From Cololabis saira (Eukaryota > Chordata > Actinopteri > Beloniformes > Belonidae), in contig NC_084599.1 in NCBI RefSeq assembly GCF_033807715.1, positions 29,135,625 to 29,199,624 on the forward strand: a stretch of DNA of 64,000 bases. The letters run 5' to 3'. The notes under the pieces were generated by a model. It ran no database searches. It was not told the DNA's origin and saw only the letters and a program-made list of their open reading frames with translations. How positions within the stretch are numbered: position 1 is the stretch's first letter; each line of letters starts with the position of its first letter. Positions 10,747-23,405 of the stretch are shown here, one piece after another. A program made the position numbers and the translations under genes.

Positions 10747-13130
10747 ATTAAAGCTGCAAGCAGCGATGAACGGGCCCTCGCACTCACGTCCACCGCCCCC
10801 CATAAGCATATCAGAAATGACAGCACCCAAGACTTCCTATGTCAAACCATTCAAAAGTTATAGCAGAAAAAAGGGACAACCAATCAGAAGAAGGGGCCGG
10901 GCTAGTTCAGGCCCATGAAGGTCAAGGACTCCATACAGAATCTGATGACACCACCCACTACTCTCTATGTCAAAACATTCAAAAGTTATAGCAGGAAATA
11001 GGGACAACCAATCAGAAGAAGGGGCGGGGCTAATTCAGGCCAATGAAGGTCAAGGACTCCATACAGAATATTGTGACACCACCCACGACTCTCTATGTCA
11101 AACCATTCCAAAGTTATAGCAGAAAATCGGGACAACCAATCAGAAGAAGGGGCGGGGCTAATTAAGGCCAACGAAGTTTAAGAACTCATTACAGAGTCCC
11201 ATGATACCACCCATGACTTCCTATGTCAAACCATTCAAAATTTATAGCAGAAAAAAGGGACAACCAATCAGAAGAAGGGGCGGTGCTAATTCTGGCCAAT
11301 GAAGGTCAAGGACTCCATACAGAATCTGATGACACCACCCAGGACTCTCTATGTCAAAACATTCCAATGTTATAGCAGAAAATCGGGCCAACCAATCAGA
11401 AGAAGGGGCGGGGCTAATTAAGGCCAACGAAGCTTAAGGACTCATTACAGAGTCCCATGACACCAACCACGACTTCCTATGTCAAACCATTCAAAAGTAA
11501 TGGCAGATAAAAGTATTCTAGGGGGCGCTGTTGAGCCGTTAGGCCACGCCCATTAATGCAAACCATGAAATATCAAATTTATCACCAAGTCTGGCTTGCA
11601 TGCAAAATTTGGTGACTTTTGGAGAACTATCAAATATGGACCAATCACATGAAGGGGGGGCGCGCCTTTTGGCATCTAGCGTCGCCACGGTAACACTTTT
11701 GAAAGAGAAAAGTAATGCGTGGTGTCGCAGGATGTAGACGCACATTTTGATGTATAACACACCTGGGTGCACGTTACGGTTCGGGCTGAATTAACTGCCG
11801 AAGGAATGGCATAAATTTCGCCAAAATGACACAATTTATTCAAAATGGCCGACATCCTGTTCGGTTTCGGCCATGGCTCCAAGAGACTTTTCTTTAAGTT
11901 GTGCCATGATACAGGTGTGTAGCGATTTTCGTGCATGTACGTCAAACCGTATTGTGGGGCTTGAGGCACAAAGTTTTCCGGGGGGCGCTGTTCAGCCATT
12001 TTGCCACGCCCATTAATGCAAACCATGAAATATCAAATTTATCGCCAGGCCTGGCTTGCATGCCAAATTTGGTGCCTTTTGGGGAACTATCAAATATGGA
12101 CCAATCAGATGAAGGGGGGGTGCGCTTGTTGGCGTCTAGCGTCGCCACGGTAACACTTTTCAAAGAGAAAAGTAATGCGTGTAGTCGCAGGATGGAGACG
12201 CACATTTTGATGTATAACACATCTGGGTTTACGATACGGTTCGGGCTGAATTAATTCTCGAAGGAATGGCATATATTGCTCCAAAATTACGCGATTAATT
12301 CAGAATGTTCAAAATGGCCGACTTCCTGTTCGGTTTCGGCCATGGCGCCAAGAGACTTTTCTTTTAGTTGCGACATGATACAGGAGTGTACCGATTTTCG
12401 TTCAAGTACGTCAAACCGTATTATGGGGCTTGAGGCGCAAAGTTTTTTCTGTCTGAAGCAACGAGATGAAGGGTGGGCGCGCTTTTTGGCGTCTAGCGTC
12501 GCCACGGTAACGCTTTTGAAAGAGAAAAGTAATGCGTGTGGTCGCAGGAGGGAGACGCACATTTTGATGTATAACACACTTGGGGGCACGTTACGGTTCG
12601 GGCTGAATTAACTTTCGAAGGAATGGCATAAATTTCGCCAAAATGTCACGACTAATTCAAAATGGCCGACATCCTGTTCGGTTTCGGGCATGACCCCAAG
12701 AGACTTTTGTTTAAGTTGTCACATGATACAGGTGTGTACCGATTTTCGTGCATGTACGTCAAACCGTATCGTGGGGCTTGAGCCACAAAGTTTTCAAGGG
12801 GGCGCTGTTGAGCCATTTTGCCACGCCCATTAATGCAAACCTTTAAATATCAAATTTTTCGCCAGGCCTGACTAGGGTGCAAAATTTGGTGACTTTTTGG
12901 GCATGTTAAGGGGGGCAAAAAGGCCTTCACTTTGTCAGGAAAATAATAATAATAATAATAAAAATTCCTGCAAATACAATAGGGCCTTCGCACTGCAAGT
13001 GCTCGGGCCCTAATAATAAAAATTCCTGCAAATACAATAGGGCCTTCGCACTGAAGGTGCTCGGGCCCTAATAATAATAAAAATTCCTGCAAATACAATA
13101 GGGCCTTCGCTCTGAAGGTGCTCGGGCCCT
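10747..13130 (+). repeat. Array unit 6 with triplicated tail
   Basis: It has a head at 10747 and about five 128-bp subrepeats, two with damaged GC boxes (GGGGCCGGGC, GGGGCGGTGC). The larger-module block follows and is nearly the same as in unit 5. It ends in three tandem tail units of roughly 60 bp (12961-13130), each containing AATTCCTGCAAATACAATAG and a GGGCCTTCGC hairpin; tails 2 and 3 carry CTGAAGGTGC in place of CTGCAAGTGC. Confidence 0.8.
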
Positions 13131-13131
13131 A

Positions 13132-15073
13132 ATTAAAGCTGCAAGCAGCAATGAACGGGCCCTCGCACTCACGGCCACCGCCCCCCATAAGTATCAGAAA
13201 TGACACCACCCACGACTTCCTATGTCAAACCATTGAAAAGTTATAGCAGAAAAAAGGGACAACCAATCAGAAGAAGGGGCGGGGCTAATTCAGGCCAATG
13301 AAGGTCAAGGACTCCATACAGAATTTTATGACACCACCCAGGACTCTCTATGTCAAACCATTCCAAAGTTATAGCAGAAAATCGGGACAACCAATCAGAA
13401 GAAGGGGCGGGGCTAATTAAGGCCAACGAAGCTTAAGAACTCATTACAGAGTCCCATGATACCACCCACAACTTCCTATGTCAAACCATTCAAAAGTTAT
13501 AGCAGAAAAAAGGGACAACCAATCAGAAGAAGGGGCGGGGCTAATTAAGGCCAACGAAGCTTAAGGACTCATTACAGAGTCCCATGACACCACCCACAAC
13601 TCTATGTCAAACCATTCCAAAGTTATGGCAGAGAAAAGTATTCTAGGGGGCGCTGTTGAGCCGTTAGGCCACGCCCATTAAAGCAAACCATGAAATATCA
13701 AATTTATCACCAGGCCTGGCTTGCATGCAAAATTTGGTGACTTTTGGAGAACTATCAAATATGGACCAATCACATGAAGGGGGGGCGCCTTTTGGCGTCT
13801 AGCGTCGCCACGGTAACACTTTTGAAAGAGAAAAGTAATGCGTGGTGTCGCAGGATGTAGACGCACATTTTGAGGTATAACACACCTGGGGGCACGTTAC
13901 GGTTCGGGCTGAATTAACTGCCGAAGGAATGGCATAAATTTCGCCAAAATGACACAATGTATTCAAAATGGCCGACATCCTGTTCGGTTTCGGCCATGGC
14001 TCCAAGAGACTTTTCTTTAAGTTGTGCCATGATACAGGTGTGTAGCGATTTTCGTGCATGTACGTCAAACCGTATTGTGGGGCTTGAGGCACAAAGTTTT
14101 CCGGGGGGCGCTGTTGAGCCATTTTGCCACGCCCATTAATTCAAACCATGAAATATCAAAGTTATCGCCAGGCCTGGCTTGCATGCCAAATTTGGTGCCT
14201 TTTGGGGAACTATCAAATATGGACCAATCAGATGAAGGGGGGGTGCGCTTGTTGGCGTCTAGCGTTGCCACGGTAACACTTTCGAAAGAGAAAAGTAATG
14301 CGTGTAGTCGCAGGATGGAGACGCACATTTTGATGTATAACACATCTGGGTTCACGATACGGTTCGGGCTGAATTAACTCTCGAAGGAATGGCATATATT
14401 GCTACAAAATTACGCAATTAATTCAGAATGTTCAAAATGGCCGACTTCCTGTTCGGTTTCGGCCATGGCGCCAAGAGACTTTTCTTTTAGTTGCGACATG
14501 ATACAGGAGTGTACCAATTTTCGTTCATGTACGTCAAACCGTATTATGGGGCTTGAGGCGCAAAGTTTTTTCTGTCTGAACCAACCAGATGAAGGGTGGC
14601 CGCGCTTTTTGGCGTCTAGCGTCGCCACGGTAACGCTTTTGAAAGAGAAAAGTAATGCGTGTAGTCGCAGGATGGAGACGCACATTTTGATGTATAACAC
14701 ACTTGGGTGCACGTTACGGTTCGGGCTGAATTAACTTTCGAAGGAATGGCATAAATTTCGCCAAAATGACACAACTAATTCAAAATGGCCGACTTCCTGT
14801 TCGGTTTCGGGCATGACGCCAAGATACTTTTCTTTAAGTTGTCCCATGATACAGGTGTGTACCGAATTTCGTGCATGTACGTCAAACCGTATCGTGGGGC
14901 TTGAGGCACAAAGTTTTCAAGGTGGCGCTGTTGAGCCATTTTGCCACGCCCATTAATGCAAACCATTAAATATCAAATTTTTCGCCAGGCCTGACTTGGG
15001 TGCAAAATTTGGTGACTTTTTGGGCATGTTTAGGGGGGCAAAAAGGCCATCACTTTGTCAGAAGAAAAATAAT
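13132..15073 (+). repeat. Array unit 7, near-identical to unit 2
   Basis: Collinear with 2772-4713 at an offset of 10,360 bp, and nearly identical from the head to the (TAA)n end. Everything outside that span differs, so the copied block coincides with a unit boundary. Gene conversion, a recent duplication or an assembly duplication would each explain it. Confidence 0.85.
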
Positions 15074-15080
15074 AATAATA

Positions 15081-17150
15081 ATTAAAGCTGCAAGCAGCGA
15101 TGAACGGGCCCTCGCACTCAGGGCCACCGCCCCCCATTAGCATATCAGAAATGACACCACCCACGACTTCCTATGTCAAACCATTCAAAAGTTATAGCAG
15201 AAAAAAGGGACAACCAATCAGAAGAAGGGGCGGGGCTAATTCAGGCCAATGAAGGTCAAGGACTCCATACAGAATCTGATGACACCACCCACGACTCTCT
15301 ATGTCAAACCATTCCAAAGTTATAGCAGAAAATCGGGACAACCAATCAGAAGAAGGGGCGGGGCTAATTAAGGCCAACGAAGCTTAAGAACTCATTACAG
15401 AGTCCCATGACATCACCCACAACTTCCTATGTCAAACCATTCAAAAGTTATAGCAGAAAAAAGGGACAACCAATCAGAAGAAGGGGCGGAGCTAATTCAG
15501 GCCAATGAAGGTCAAGGACTCCATAAAGAATCTGATGACACCAGCCACGACTCTCTATGTCAAACCATTCCAAAGATATAGCAGAAAATCGGGACAACCA
15601 ATCAGAAGAAGGGGCGGGGCTAATTAAGGCCAACGAAGCTCAAGGACTCCATACAGAGTCCCATGACACCACCCACAACTTCCTATGTCAAACCATTCAA
15701 AAGTTATGGCAAAGAAAAGTATTCTAGGGGGCGCTGTTGAGCCGTTAGGCCACGCCCATTAATGCAAACCATGAAATATCAAATTTATCGCCAAGTCTGT
15801 CTTGCATGCCAAATTTGGAGAACTATCAAATATGGACCAATCAGATTTCAAAATGGCCGACTTCCTGTTCGGTTTCGGCCATGGCTCCAAGAGACTTTTC
15901 TTTAAGCTGTGCCATGATACAGGTGTATAGCGATTTTCGTGCATGTACGTCAAACCGTATTGTGGGGCTTGAGGCACAAAGTTTTCCGGGGGGCGCTGTT
16001 GAGCCATTTTGCCACGCCCATTAATGCAAACCATGAAATATCACATTTATCGCCAGTCCTGGCTTGCGTGCCAAATTTGGTGCCTTTTGGGGAACTATCA
16101 AATATGGACCAATCAGATGAAGGGGGGGTGCGCTTGTTGGCGTCTAGCGTCGCCACGGTAACACTTTTGAAAGAGAAAAGTAATGCGTGTAGTCGCAGGA
16201 TGGAGACGCACATTTTGATGTATAACACATCTGGGTTCACGATACGGTTCGGGCCGTATTAATTCTCGAAGGAATGGCATATATTGCTCCAAAATTACGC
16301 GATTAATTCAGAATGTTCAAAATGGCCGACTTCCTGTTCGGTTTCGGCCATGGCGCCAAGAGACTTTTCTTTAAGTTGCGACATGATACAGGTGTGTAGC
16401 GATTTTCGTTCATGTACGTCAAACCGTATTATGGGGCTTGAGGCGCAAAGTTTTTTCTGTCTGAACCAATCAGATGAAGGGTGGGCGCGCTTTTCGGCGT
16501 CTAGCGTCGCCACGGTAACGCTTTTGAAAGAGAAAAGTAATGCGTGGTGTCGGAGGATGGAAACGCACATTTTGATGTATAACACACCTGGGTGCACGTT
16601 ACGGTTCAGGCCGTATTAACTGCCGAAGGAAGGCATAAATTTCGCCAAAATGACACGATTAATTCAAAATGGCCGACTTCCTGTTCGGTTTCTCGACATG
16701 ACGCCCAGAGACTTTTCTTTAAGTTGGGCCATGATACAGGTGTGTACCGATTTTCGTGCATGTACGACAAACCGCATTGTGGGGCTTGAGGCACAAAGTT
16801 TTCCGGGGGGCGCCGTTGAGCCATTTTGCCACGCCCATTAATGTAAACCATTAAATATCAAATTTTTCACCAGGCCTGACTTGCATGCAAAATTTGGTGA
16901 CTTTTTGGGCACGTTTAGGGGGGCACAAAGGCCGAAGAAGAAGAAGAAGAAAAAGAATAATTCCTACAGATACAATAGGGCCTTCGCACTGCAAGTGCTC
17001 GGGCCCTAATAATAATAATAAAAATTCCTGCAAATACAATAGGGCCTTCGCACTGCAAGTGCTCGGGCCCTAATAATAATAATAAAAATTCCTGCAAATA
17101 CAATAGGGCCTTCGCACTGCAAGTGCTCGGGCCCTAATAATAATAATAAT
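15081..17150 (+). repeat. Array unit 8 with triplicated tail, right edge of array
   Basis: It has a head, four 128-bp subrepeats plus a partial fifth, then larger modules. One module near 15835 is deleted: ACCAATCAGAT joins directly to TTCAAAATGGCCGAC. It ends with three tandem tail units (about 16955-17150), each holding the GCACTGCAAGTGC hairpin and GGGCCC and separated by (TAA)n. Array homology stops at ATATCTGAAAA. Confidence 0.8.
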
Positions 17151-17756
17151 ATCTGAAAAAAGTGAAGGGTCATAGATTTACAAATTGAAATAGCTCCTGT
17201 AAGCAATATCAGATGAAAGCACCCCTGATGCATGCTTTTTTCTCTCCTCCAAACTTATACAAAATGATGTGTGATAAGATGTTTTTGCAAGGAAAAAGTT
17301 TACTTTGTGCTCAGCAGAAAAAATATTAAGATGTATTTTGATACTTCAGTTGCAGTCTTCTGAAAACTTAAATGTGTGATTTTTGCATTAACGTTAGTTG
17401 TAACAGTAACGAGCCATCTGCAACTCAGTGCTGACATGACACATGATGACGTAATGAAGGCAAACTAATGAGACACCTACACTCATGTGATTTATTATTA
17501 GTGGTTAATGCAAGAAAACACAATGGTGTGATAACAATATCTTCCAAATACCATTGTTAAACCAGTGTATTGCAACACATTCATTTGAGACAAAACTTTG
17601 TGCTACATGAATCATCACATGAATCACATATGTGTGAAATTAATCAATTTGGAAAGTTTGTCTGCCTCTGAGTGTTCAAAAAACAAAACAAACAAACATA
17701 ACATATCTCAGGAACGACCTCCTTCTTTTCTGTCCAAGAATCAATTAATCTAGTTT
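17151..17756. other. Gap with no recognised feature
   Basis: Sequence between the array and the LINE. I see no exon with plausible splice sites, no RNA gene and no clear transposon end. Confidence 0.45.
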
Positions 17757-18532
17757 TAGTTTAGTTTAGTTTATTTAAGGATCCCCATTAGAAGCACACA
17801 CATGTGCCTCTAGTCTTTCTGGGGCCCTGAACATAAAAATACAGTACAGTGCAGTCATACAGTAAAAACACAACAATAACAACAAAACATTTAAAAAAAC
17901 AAAAAACAATCAGACAGGCTGCACAGACCTAAAATGATAAAAACATAAATTTGAGAATAATACTGATAAACAGTGAAGTAAATACAGACAAATTAAAAAT
18001 AATGAATAAAGAACAAAGACAATCAGACAGGCTGATTGTATAACAGACTAACCAGACACAGAACAAATAAACTAACATAAACAGACAGAGAGAGCCACAC
18101 GTGAGGACATACTTCTCTTAGTTGGTGAGATATTTCTTGGTAAGTTTTTTGAAAGTTATTTTATTATTTACAGTTTGTTTGATATGTTTAGGCAGAGAAT
18201 TCCAGAGAACTATTGATCTATATATATAATTTGTTTTTGGAGCAGGGAGCACTATATGACCAGAGGCAGCGCCTCTAGTGCTGTAACCTGCTCTGATGTC
18301 ATTTGTAACGACGAGCCAAGCTCAATGGATATTTGGTGCTAATAATGCATCGCAATAACATTAAAAGATGTAATGATATTTTCTGCTCAACAGTCAGCCA
18401 CATCAACTGTGCATGCATGTAGTTTATGTTTGTTCTGTATGAGCTACCAAGAGCAAGCTGAGCCGCCTTATTCTGAGCAACCTGTAACTTCTTCAGATCA
18501 GATTGTGAAGCTGAAGACCAAATTACAGGACA

Positions 18533-19156
18533 TTATTCTAGATGAGACAGAACCAGAGAATGCAGAACTGATTTCATTATTGAAGGAGTGATGAAGGTAG
18601 CACACGTTCTAGTCATGCCAATTCCTTTTCCCATTTTAGTGACAATGTTATTTATATGATTTGACCATGATAGTGAGCTATCAATGGTTATACCTAGCAG
18701 TTTTAATGTACTAACTTGTTCAATATTTATGGTGTTTATATCCAAATTTAATTGAGGGTTTTTTGCCAACATATGTCGAGTTCCAAACACAATCGACTTT
18801 GTCTTGGAGGTATTTAAAACTAATTTATTGCATTCAACCCACTCATTCACCTCTTTTAGTGCATTATTTAGGGAACAAGTTACTGCTTGCTCAGACAAGG
18901 CAGCATAATACAGGGTAGTGTCATCTGCATACATAACTGTTTTGACATTTTTGATATACAAAGGCAAGTCATTGGTGAAAATTGAGTATAACAAAGGCCC
19001 TAGGCAGCTTCCTTGTGGGACCCCACAGTCCATTGCTTTCCAGTTTGAGTAGCTGCCATTAAGGAAAACACTCTGTTTCCTCCCTGAGAGATAATGCCTA
19101 AACCATGAGGTTGCAGTGGGAGAGAGGCCATAACATTGTAGCTTGCCAATTAGCAA
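18533..19156 (-). pseudogene. LINE reverse transcriptase, catalytic and C-terminal part
   Basis: A 207-codon frame continues the fragment to its right on the minus strand. It contains GVPQGSCLGPLLYSIFTNDL, the catalytic YADDTTLYYA, LVLNTSKTKSIVFG and LKLLGITID, all standard reverse transcriptase blocks 4 to 7. A TAA at 18530-18532 interrupts the protein after SHLE, but the following codons still read as CPVIWSSASQSDLKKLQ and QVAQNKAAQLAL. That C-terminal signature is typical of L2/CR1-like elements, so the stop is a nonsense mutation and not the natural end. Confidence 0.85.
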
Positions 19157-19167
19157 ACTATGATCGA

Positions 19168-20004
19168 TTACGTCAAGGCCGCACTGAAGTCCAACATTAC
19201 TGCTCCCGCTAATTTCTTATCATCCATGCCTGTTAGCCAGTCATCAGTCATATGTGCAAGTGCAGTGCCAGTTGAATGGTTTTTCCTGTATGCGTGTTGG
19301 CAGCTAGAAAGTAGATTATTGTCAGAAAAGTAGTCCATCAGTTGCTCAAATACAATTTTTTCCATAACTTTACTTAGTAATGGTAGTATACTTATTGGGC
19401 GACTGTTAGGACCGTTAAACATTTTGTTTTTATCTTTTGGAATAGGAATGATTTTGGCTTCTTTCCACAAGGTTGGATGAATCCCATGGCTTAGGCAGTG
19501 ATTAAAAATGTGACATATTGGAGTGGTAAGAGAGGTGACTACAAGTTTGAGCAATTTACTTTCTAAGTTATCAAGGCCAGGAGAAATGGAGTCAGGCTGT
19601 GACATAAGTAGTTCTGCAACAGTTTTCCTATCAATCTGACTGAATTTGAAAAGGCAGTTTTTGTCTTTCATAATACTATTCTGTATCAACGTGTAAGATA
19701 GTGACCCATCACTGCATTGCTTATTCGCTCTTAACTTGTCAACATTACTTTTAAAGAAGTCATTAAAATGATTTGCAATATCCTGAGGCTTAGTTATAAA
19801 TGCTCCATCTTCAGATTGTATGAACGAGATAGGTGTGTTTGTTTTCCTGCCAATTATGTCATTCAGTGTGGACCATAATTTTTTTCCATCGTTTTTTGCT
19901 TCATTAATCCTTTGTTTATAGTACTCTTTCTTCTTCCTTCTGTTTAACTTGGACACTAGATTCTTTAATTGACAATTAACTAATCTTTCTGGCTCTACAC
20001 ACAC
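19168..20004 (-). pseudogene. LINE reverse transcriptase, N-terminal part
   Basis: A 278-codon frame covers the region before and at the start of the reverse transcriptase: NRRKKKEYYKQRINEAK, a PGLDNLESKLLK stretch, IIPIPKDKN, SRPISILPLLSKVMEK and AYRKNHSTGTALA, ending in VMLDFSAA. It breaks near 19178, where one T appears to be missing compared with the expected SAAFD motif; the frame shifts and then stops. The next fragment continues directly, so a single-base deletion is the simplest explanation. Confidence 0.8.
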
Positions 20005-20006
20005 AA

Positions 20007-22424
20007 TTTATTTCAACAAATGTTACACAAATCTGTAAAATTCTGCAAGTTAAAGCGTTTGTCTGGTGTTTCACACTCTACGAGCAAGTTAGAATCACAG
20101 AACAGCCTGAAATATAATTTCCTTGCTTTGTTTGGAGGAAGGCACTTTTCATGCCCATGCTTGAATAAAACCCATCTCAGCCATGGAAGTAGTGAGTCAC
20201 TGGGAGAGGCGTTGCCAAATCCCTGTCATGACTATCGTCCTCCCTCACAGATAAACAATGACCTGGTTCAGTTTTCTTTGCAGGAATTATCATGTATCAT
20301 ATCATCAATGTTTGCTCTGAATACAATTTGTGTTGCGATGAAAGAAGCTGATCTCTTTCAGTTATTAGTGAATTCTGCTCTCAGCTTGCTGCAGCGTTTA
20401 CATCAGATTTGTTCTAATTTACATAATGGCTTTAAAATCTCAGCTCTAAAGTTATCATGACTGAAATTACACACAGTGTGATAAATGTGCTTTTATTGTC
20501 CCATAAAGCAAAATGACCATAAAAGTCCCGTAGCGTGTCATCCATTGATGTGATGTCAGATTTCAGTTTACAAACTTGTCAGCTGATAATACAAATTCAA
20601 ATGAATCAATGCCTCAATGGCTGAAAAAGTCTGAGCTAGTACATGGCTGCTCAACAGAATTGAATTATTGTAAATCCATTCCTTACTCAAATGTCATTTC
20701 ATTTTTCATTTTTAGCTTAGTTTTACTTGGAACATCCTTGCAACAACAGATTGGATTTGCAGAAGGGTGGGGTTAAGTGGACGAGAGTGCAGCGTTCCTG
20801 CCAGGACCTGAGAGGATGAGGGCGTGTTCTCGTCTCTGGGGTCTGATCTGCTTCACCGTGACTGTGACCTTCTTTGCCGGAGCTGAGGCCTGCCTGAAAG
20901 AAAGAGGAGTTGTGAAATCCCTCAGTGCTTCCAAGTATAGATGATTTCCTCCATCTGTGCGCCCCATGAGAAAGCTCTCCTGCACAAACTGCTGCACATA
21001 TGGCAGGAGGCCCGGTAGGTGTGTTCTGGAGTGCAGCCTTGCACCGATGACTCTACACATACATGCAGTCAGTTAAAAAGAATATAATTACATCTTTTGA
21101 CTTTGGGGATGATTTATTTCTATGGAAAGGTATTTCACAGTTAGGGAGTGGTACATTTTTCTAGACAGACGCTGGTATTAGTAGGAACCTCATTCTCCAC
21201 AGACGGTACGACCCCAGAGAAGTTTGGACACCTCAACCCACTGTTCTTCCTGTGGTGGTGCTTGCATTGTGTTTTGTTGCTCTTTTTTTTGTTTTTTAGT
21301 TCACAGCATGTCCTGACGTTCCTGCTGGGTCATGACGACCTGCACTGCTCCCTCGGATCACAATAGAGCCGAGCCTTCCAGCTTGAGTACTTTCCAGAGT
21401 GGGATGCCTGCACGTCAAAGTGTGGCTCAGTTTCAGTCACGTTCCTGCTTGTGCAACTCAATGTAACACAGAGTCTAAGCCGTCGTCTGACTTATAACCT
21501 GAAAAAATGCATATGTACCCTCTCAATTGTTTTGTCTCATCTATGTTATAGGCTTTGGGAGTTTTGAGTTTACTAGATTTTTCGAGAAATGAGCGGTGAA
21601 GTTTGCCTCACTCACTGATTTCCTTGTTTTGTTCCCTGCTTGAGATAATAAATCTTCCTTGTTGGATTTGATCTGGCTGTGTCCTACAGTACGTCTGGTC
21701 ATCCACCCTGTTAAGCCACCATGGTTCAGCCAAGGGTAGAGGTGTTCACAACTGAATAAAACATCTCTGTTTCTCAGTTGATGTACTTTGTGACAGCTGC
21801 AGAAATAAAACAGATACGGAAGAGAAAGAAAAATGCAAACAAAAAGTGTTTATGCACTGAAACCGTCTCTGCTGCTGGGTGTCGACCCTCCTCACAGACA
21901 GAGTGTCAGTCGGAGTTGGCAACATGGGCTGACCCAGACAGTCTACCGGGTCCACTGAACTGCATCTTCTTCACTTATGACTGTTCAGCTTCTCCGAACA
22001 AGCCCAGGATTATTTAATTTGCTGAATACCACAGTCACTTGCTGGGAGGAGACAGACTGCTGATCATTGGGGGGGTTGTGGCCTGCTGTCACATTAATAA
22101 TCTGAACATGAAAACAGCGGAGAAAAAAGCAAACAAAAGGAAACTTGAAGATAATTATTGAACCAAGTAAGAGGAGGAGGCAGCGGGTTCCTATTGAAGA
22201 GGAGAGGCTGAAAACCTTCAATCCCCTCTGAGCTTATCTCAGCAAGGACTCCCTCTGGAGTTCACAAAAGACCTTAGTTTCAGATAAAGTCATGGAAAAA
22301 GTGAATGAAGTTGGATGCTATATCAACCAAAATCTTCAGCAATTTCTAGTAAAATACCCTTCCATTGTTTATATTAAATCACAAGTTATTGGAGATGAGA
22401 GAAGTAAAATACCGGGGTCAAATA
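20007..22424. other. Gap with weak coding-like traces only
   Basis: No gene can be supported. Two traces stand out. An ORF at 20815-20943 starts MRACSRLWGLICFTVTV and resembles a signal peptide, but stops after 42 codons. A short frame at 21397-21426 reads EWDACTSKCG, reminiscent of a thrombospondin type-1 repeat. Neither has convincing splice sites or neighbours. Confidence 0.4.
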
Positions 22425-22686
22425 TGAGGGATGCTTGAAGCTACAAGGTTCCTGGTTCGAATACAGACTCTGGCTTTTCTGTGTGGAAATTATATGTTTT
22501 CCCCACGCTTGTCTGGGTTTTGTCCTGGTACTTGGGTTTCCACCCACAGTCCCACAACATGTATGTTAGTGTAGGAGTGAGCGTGTGTGGTTGTTTGTCA
22601 GTATGTGGCCCTGTAATGTACTGATGACAGTTGCTATAAGCTCCAGGAGGTCCCTGTGAGCTTCAATAGGCAGAAGCAGGTATAGA
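22425..22686 (+). mobile_element. V-SINE type retroposon, 5' part
   Basis: A tRNA-derived head with B box GGTTCGAATAC (22454-22464) is followed by the V-SINE central region (TGTGTGGAAATTATATG, CCCCACGCTTGTCTGGG, CCCACAGTCCCACAACATG) and a degenerate AGCTCCAGGAGG stretch. The tail is split: a hAT MITE has inserted at GGTATAGA, and the remaining tail resumes at 23385. Confidence 0.75.
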
Positions 22687-23384
22687 CAGAGGTGTCAAAA
22701 GTATTCACATTCATTACTCAGGTAGAAGTATAGATACTAGAGTTTAAAAATACTCCTGTAGAAGTTTAAGTATCAACTCAAGTTTTTTACTCAAGTAAAA
22801 ATATAAAAGTACTGGTTTCAAAACTACTTAAAGTATAAAAGTAAAAGTAATGTAAGGGGGGAAAAAGCCATTGAAAATGAATGCATCTTAGTATAATGCA
22901 AATATATTAAAGAACCATATATGTGTACTATTGAGCATTAACATGTGTTTCAGAGAGCAGAAGATATGATGACTAGTTGCCTATAAGTATTGTAATGGTG
23001 CAAAAAGTCAAACTTCAGAGGCATGTTATCATTTATCCTAACCTTTATTGGAATGTACATCCAAGTTTAGTTGCAGGAATCGGAGGACAACGGATGTAAG
23101 AACAAAACTGGACAAGAACATCTGAAACAACCACAACCAAATTCAATCTATCTGGATGGAGCAATTTAACTGGATAGTTTTTTTTTTAAAGGCCGAAATG
23201 AAATAGAGTAACAAGGCTGTTTTTAAAATGTAAGGAGTAAAAAGTACAGATAATTGCGTGAAAATGTAAGGAGTAAAAGTAAAAAGTTGTCTGAAAAATA
23301 ATTACTCCAGTGAAGTATAGATAACCAAAATTTCTACTTAAGTAAGGTAACGAAGTATTTGTACTTCGTTACTTGACACCTCTG
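22687..23384. mobile_element. Non-autonomous hAT transposon (MITE), 698 bp
   Basis: Terminal inverted repeats CAGAGGTGTCAA and TTGACACCTCTG are flanked on both sides by a perfect 8-bp target duplication GGTATAGA (22679-22686 and 23385-23392), which is diagnostic for hAT. The interior is AT-rich with repeated AAGTAAAA-type motifs and no transposase frame. Confidence 0.92.
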
Positions 23385-23405
23385 GGTATAGATAATAGAT
23401 AGATG
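23385..23405 (+). mobile_element. V-SINE 3' tail remnant
   Basis: GGTATAGATAATAGATAGATG is the short-repeat tail of the V-SINE, displaced by the 698-bp hAT insertion. The first eight bases are the hAT target duplication. Confidence 0.6.

Larger units (their letters stand above)
17757..20006 (-). mobile_element. 5'-truncated non-LTR retrotransposon (LINE), L2/CR1-like
   Basis: The element reads on the minus strand, with its 3' end on the left: (CTAAA)-type tail near 17757-17775 and the GGATCCCCATTAG motif at 17780. Coding runs from about 20004 down to about 18125. It shows the pre-RT region, RT motifs, YADDTTLY at the catalytic site, and a C-terminal VLWNSLPKHIK-type signature. The endonuclease domain is absent, as expected for 5' truncation during reverse transcription. 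Clade assignment beyond L2/CR1/jockey-like is uncertain. Confidence 0.85.

Noticed and set aside
20020..20460. 146-codon plus-strand frame next to the LINE
   Set aside because: No recognisable domain, unusual composition, and no promoter or exon context.
21367..21570. Thrombospondin type-1-like frame around EWDACTSKCG
   Set aside because: Only ten residues fit, the frame has no start codon, and no second repeat or splice sites are visible. Likely chance.
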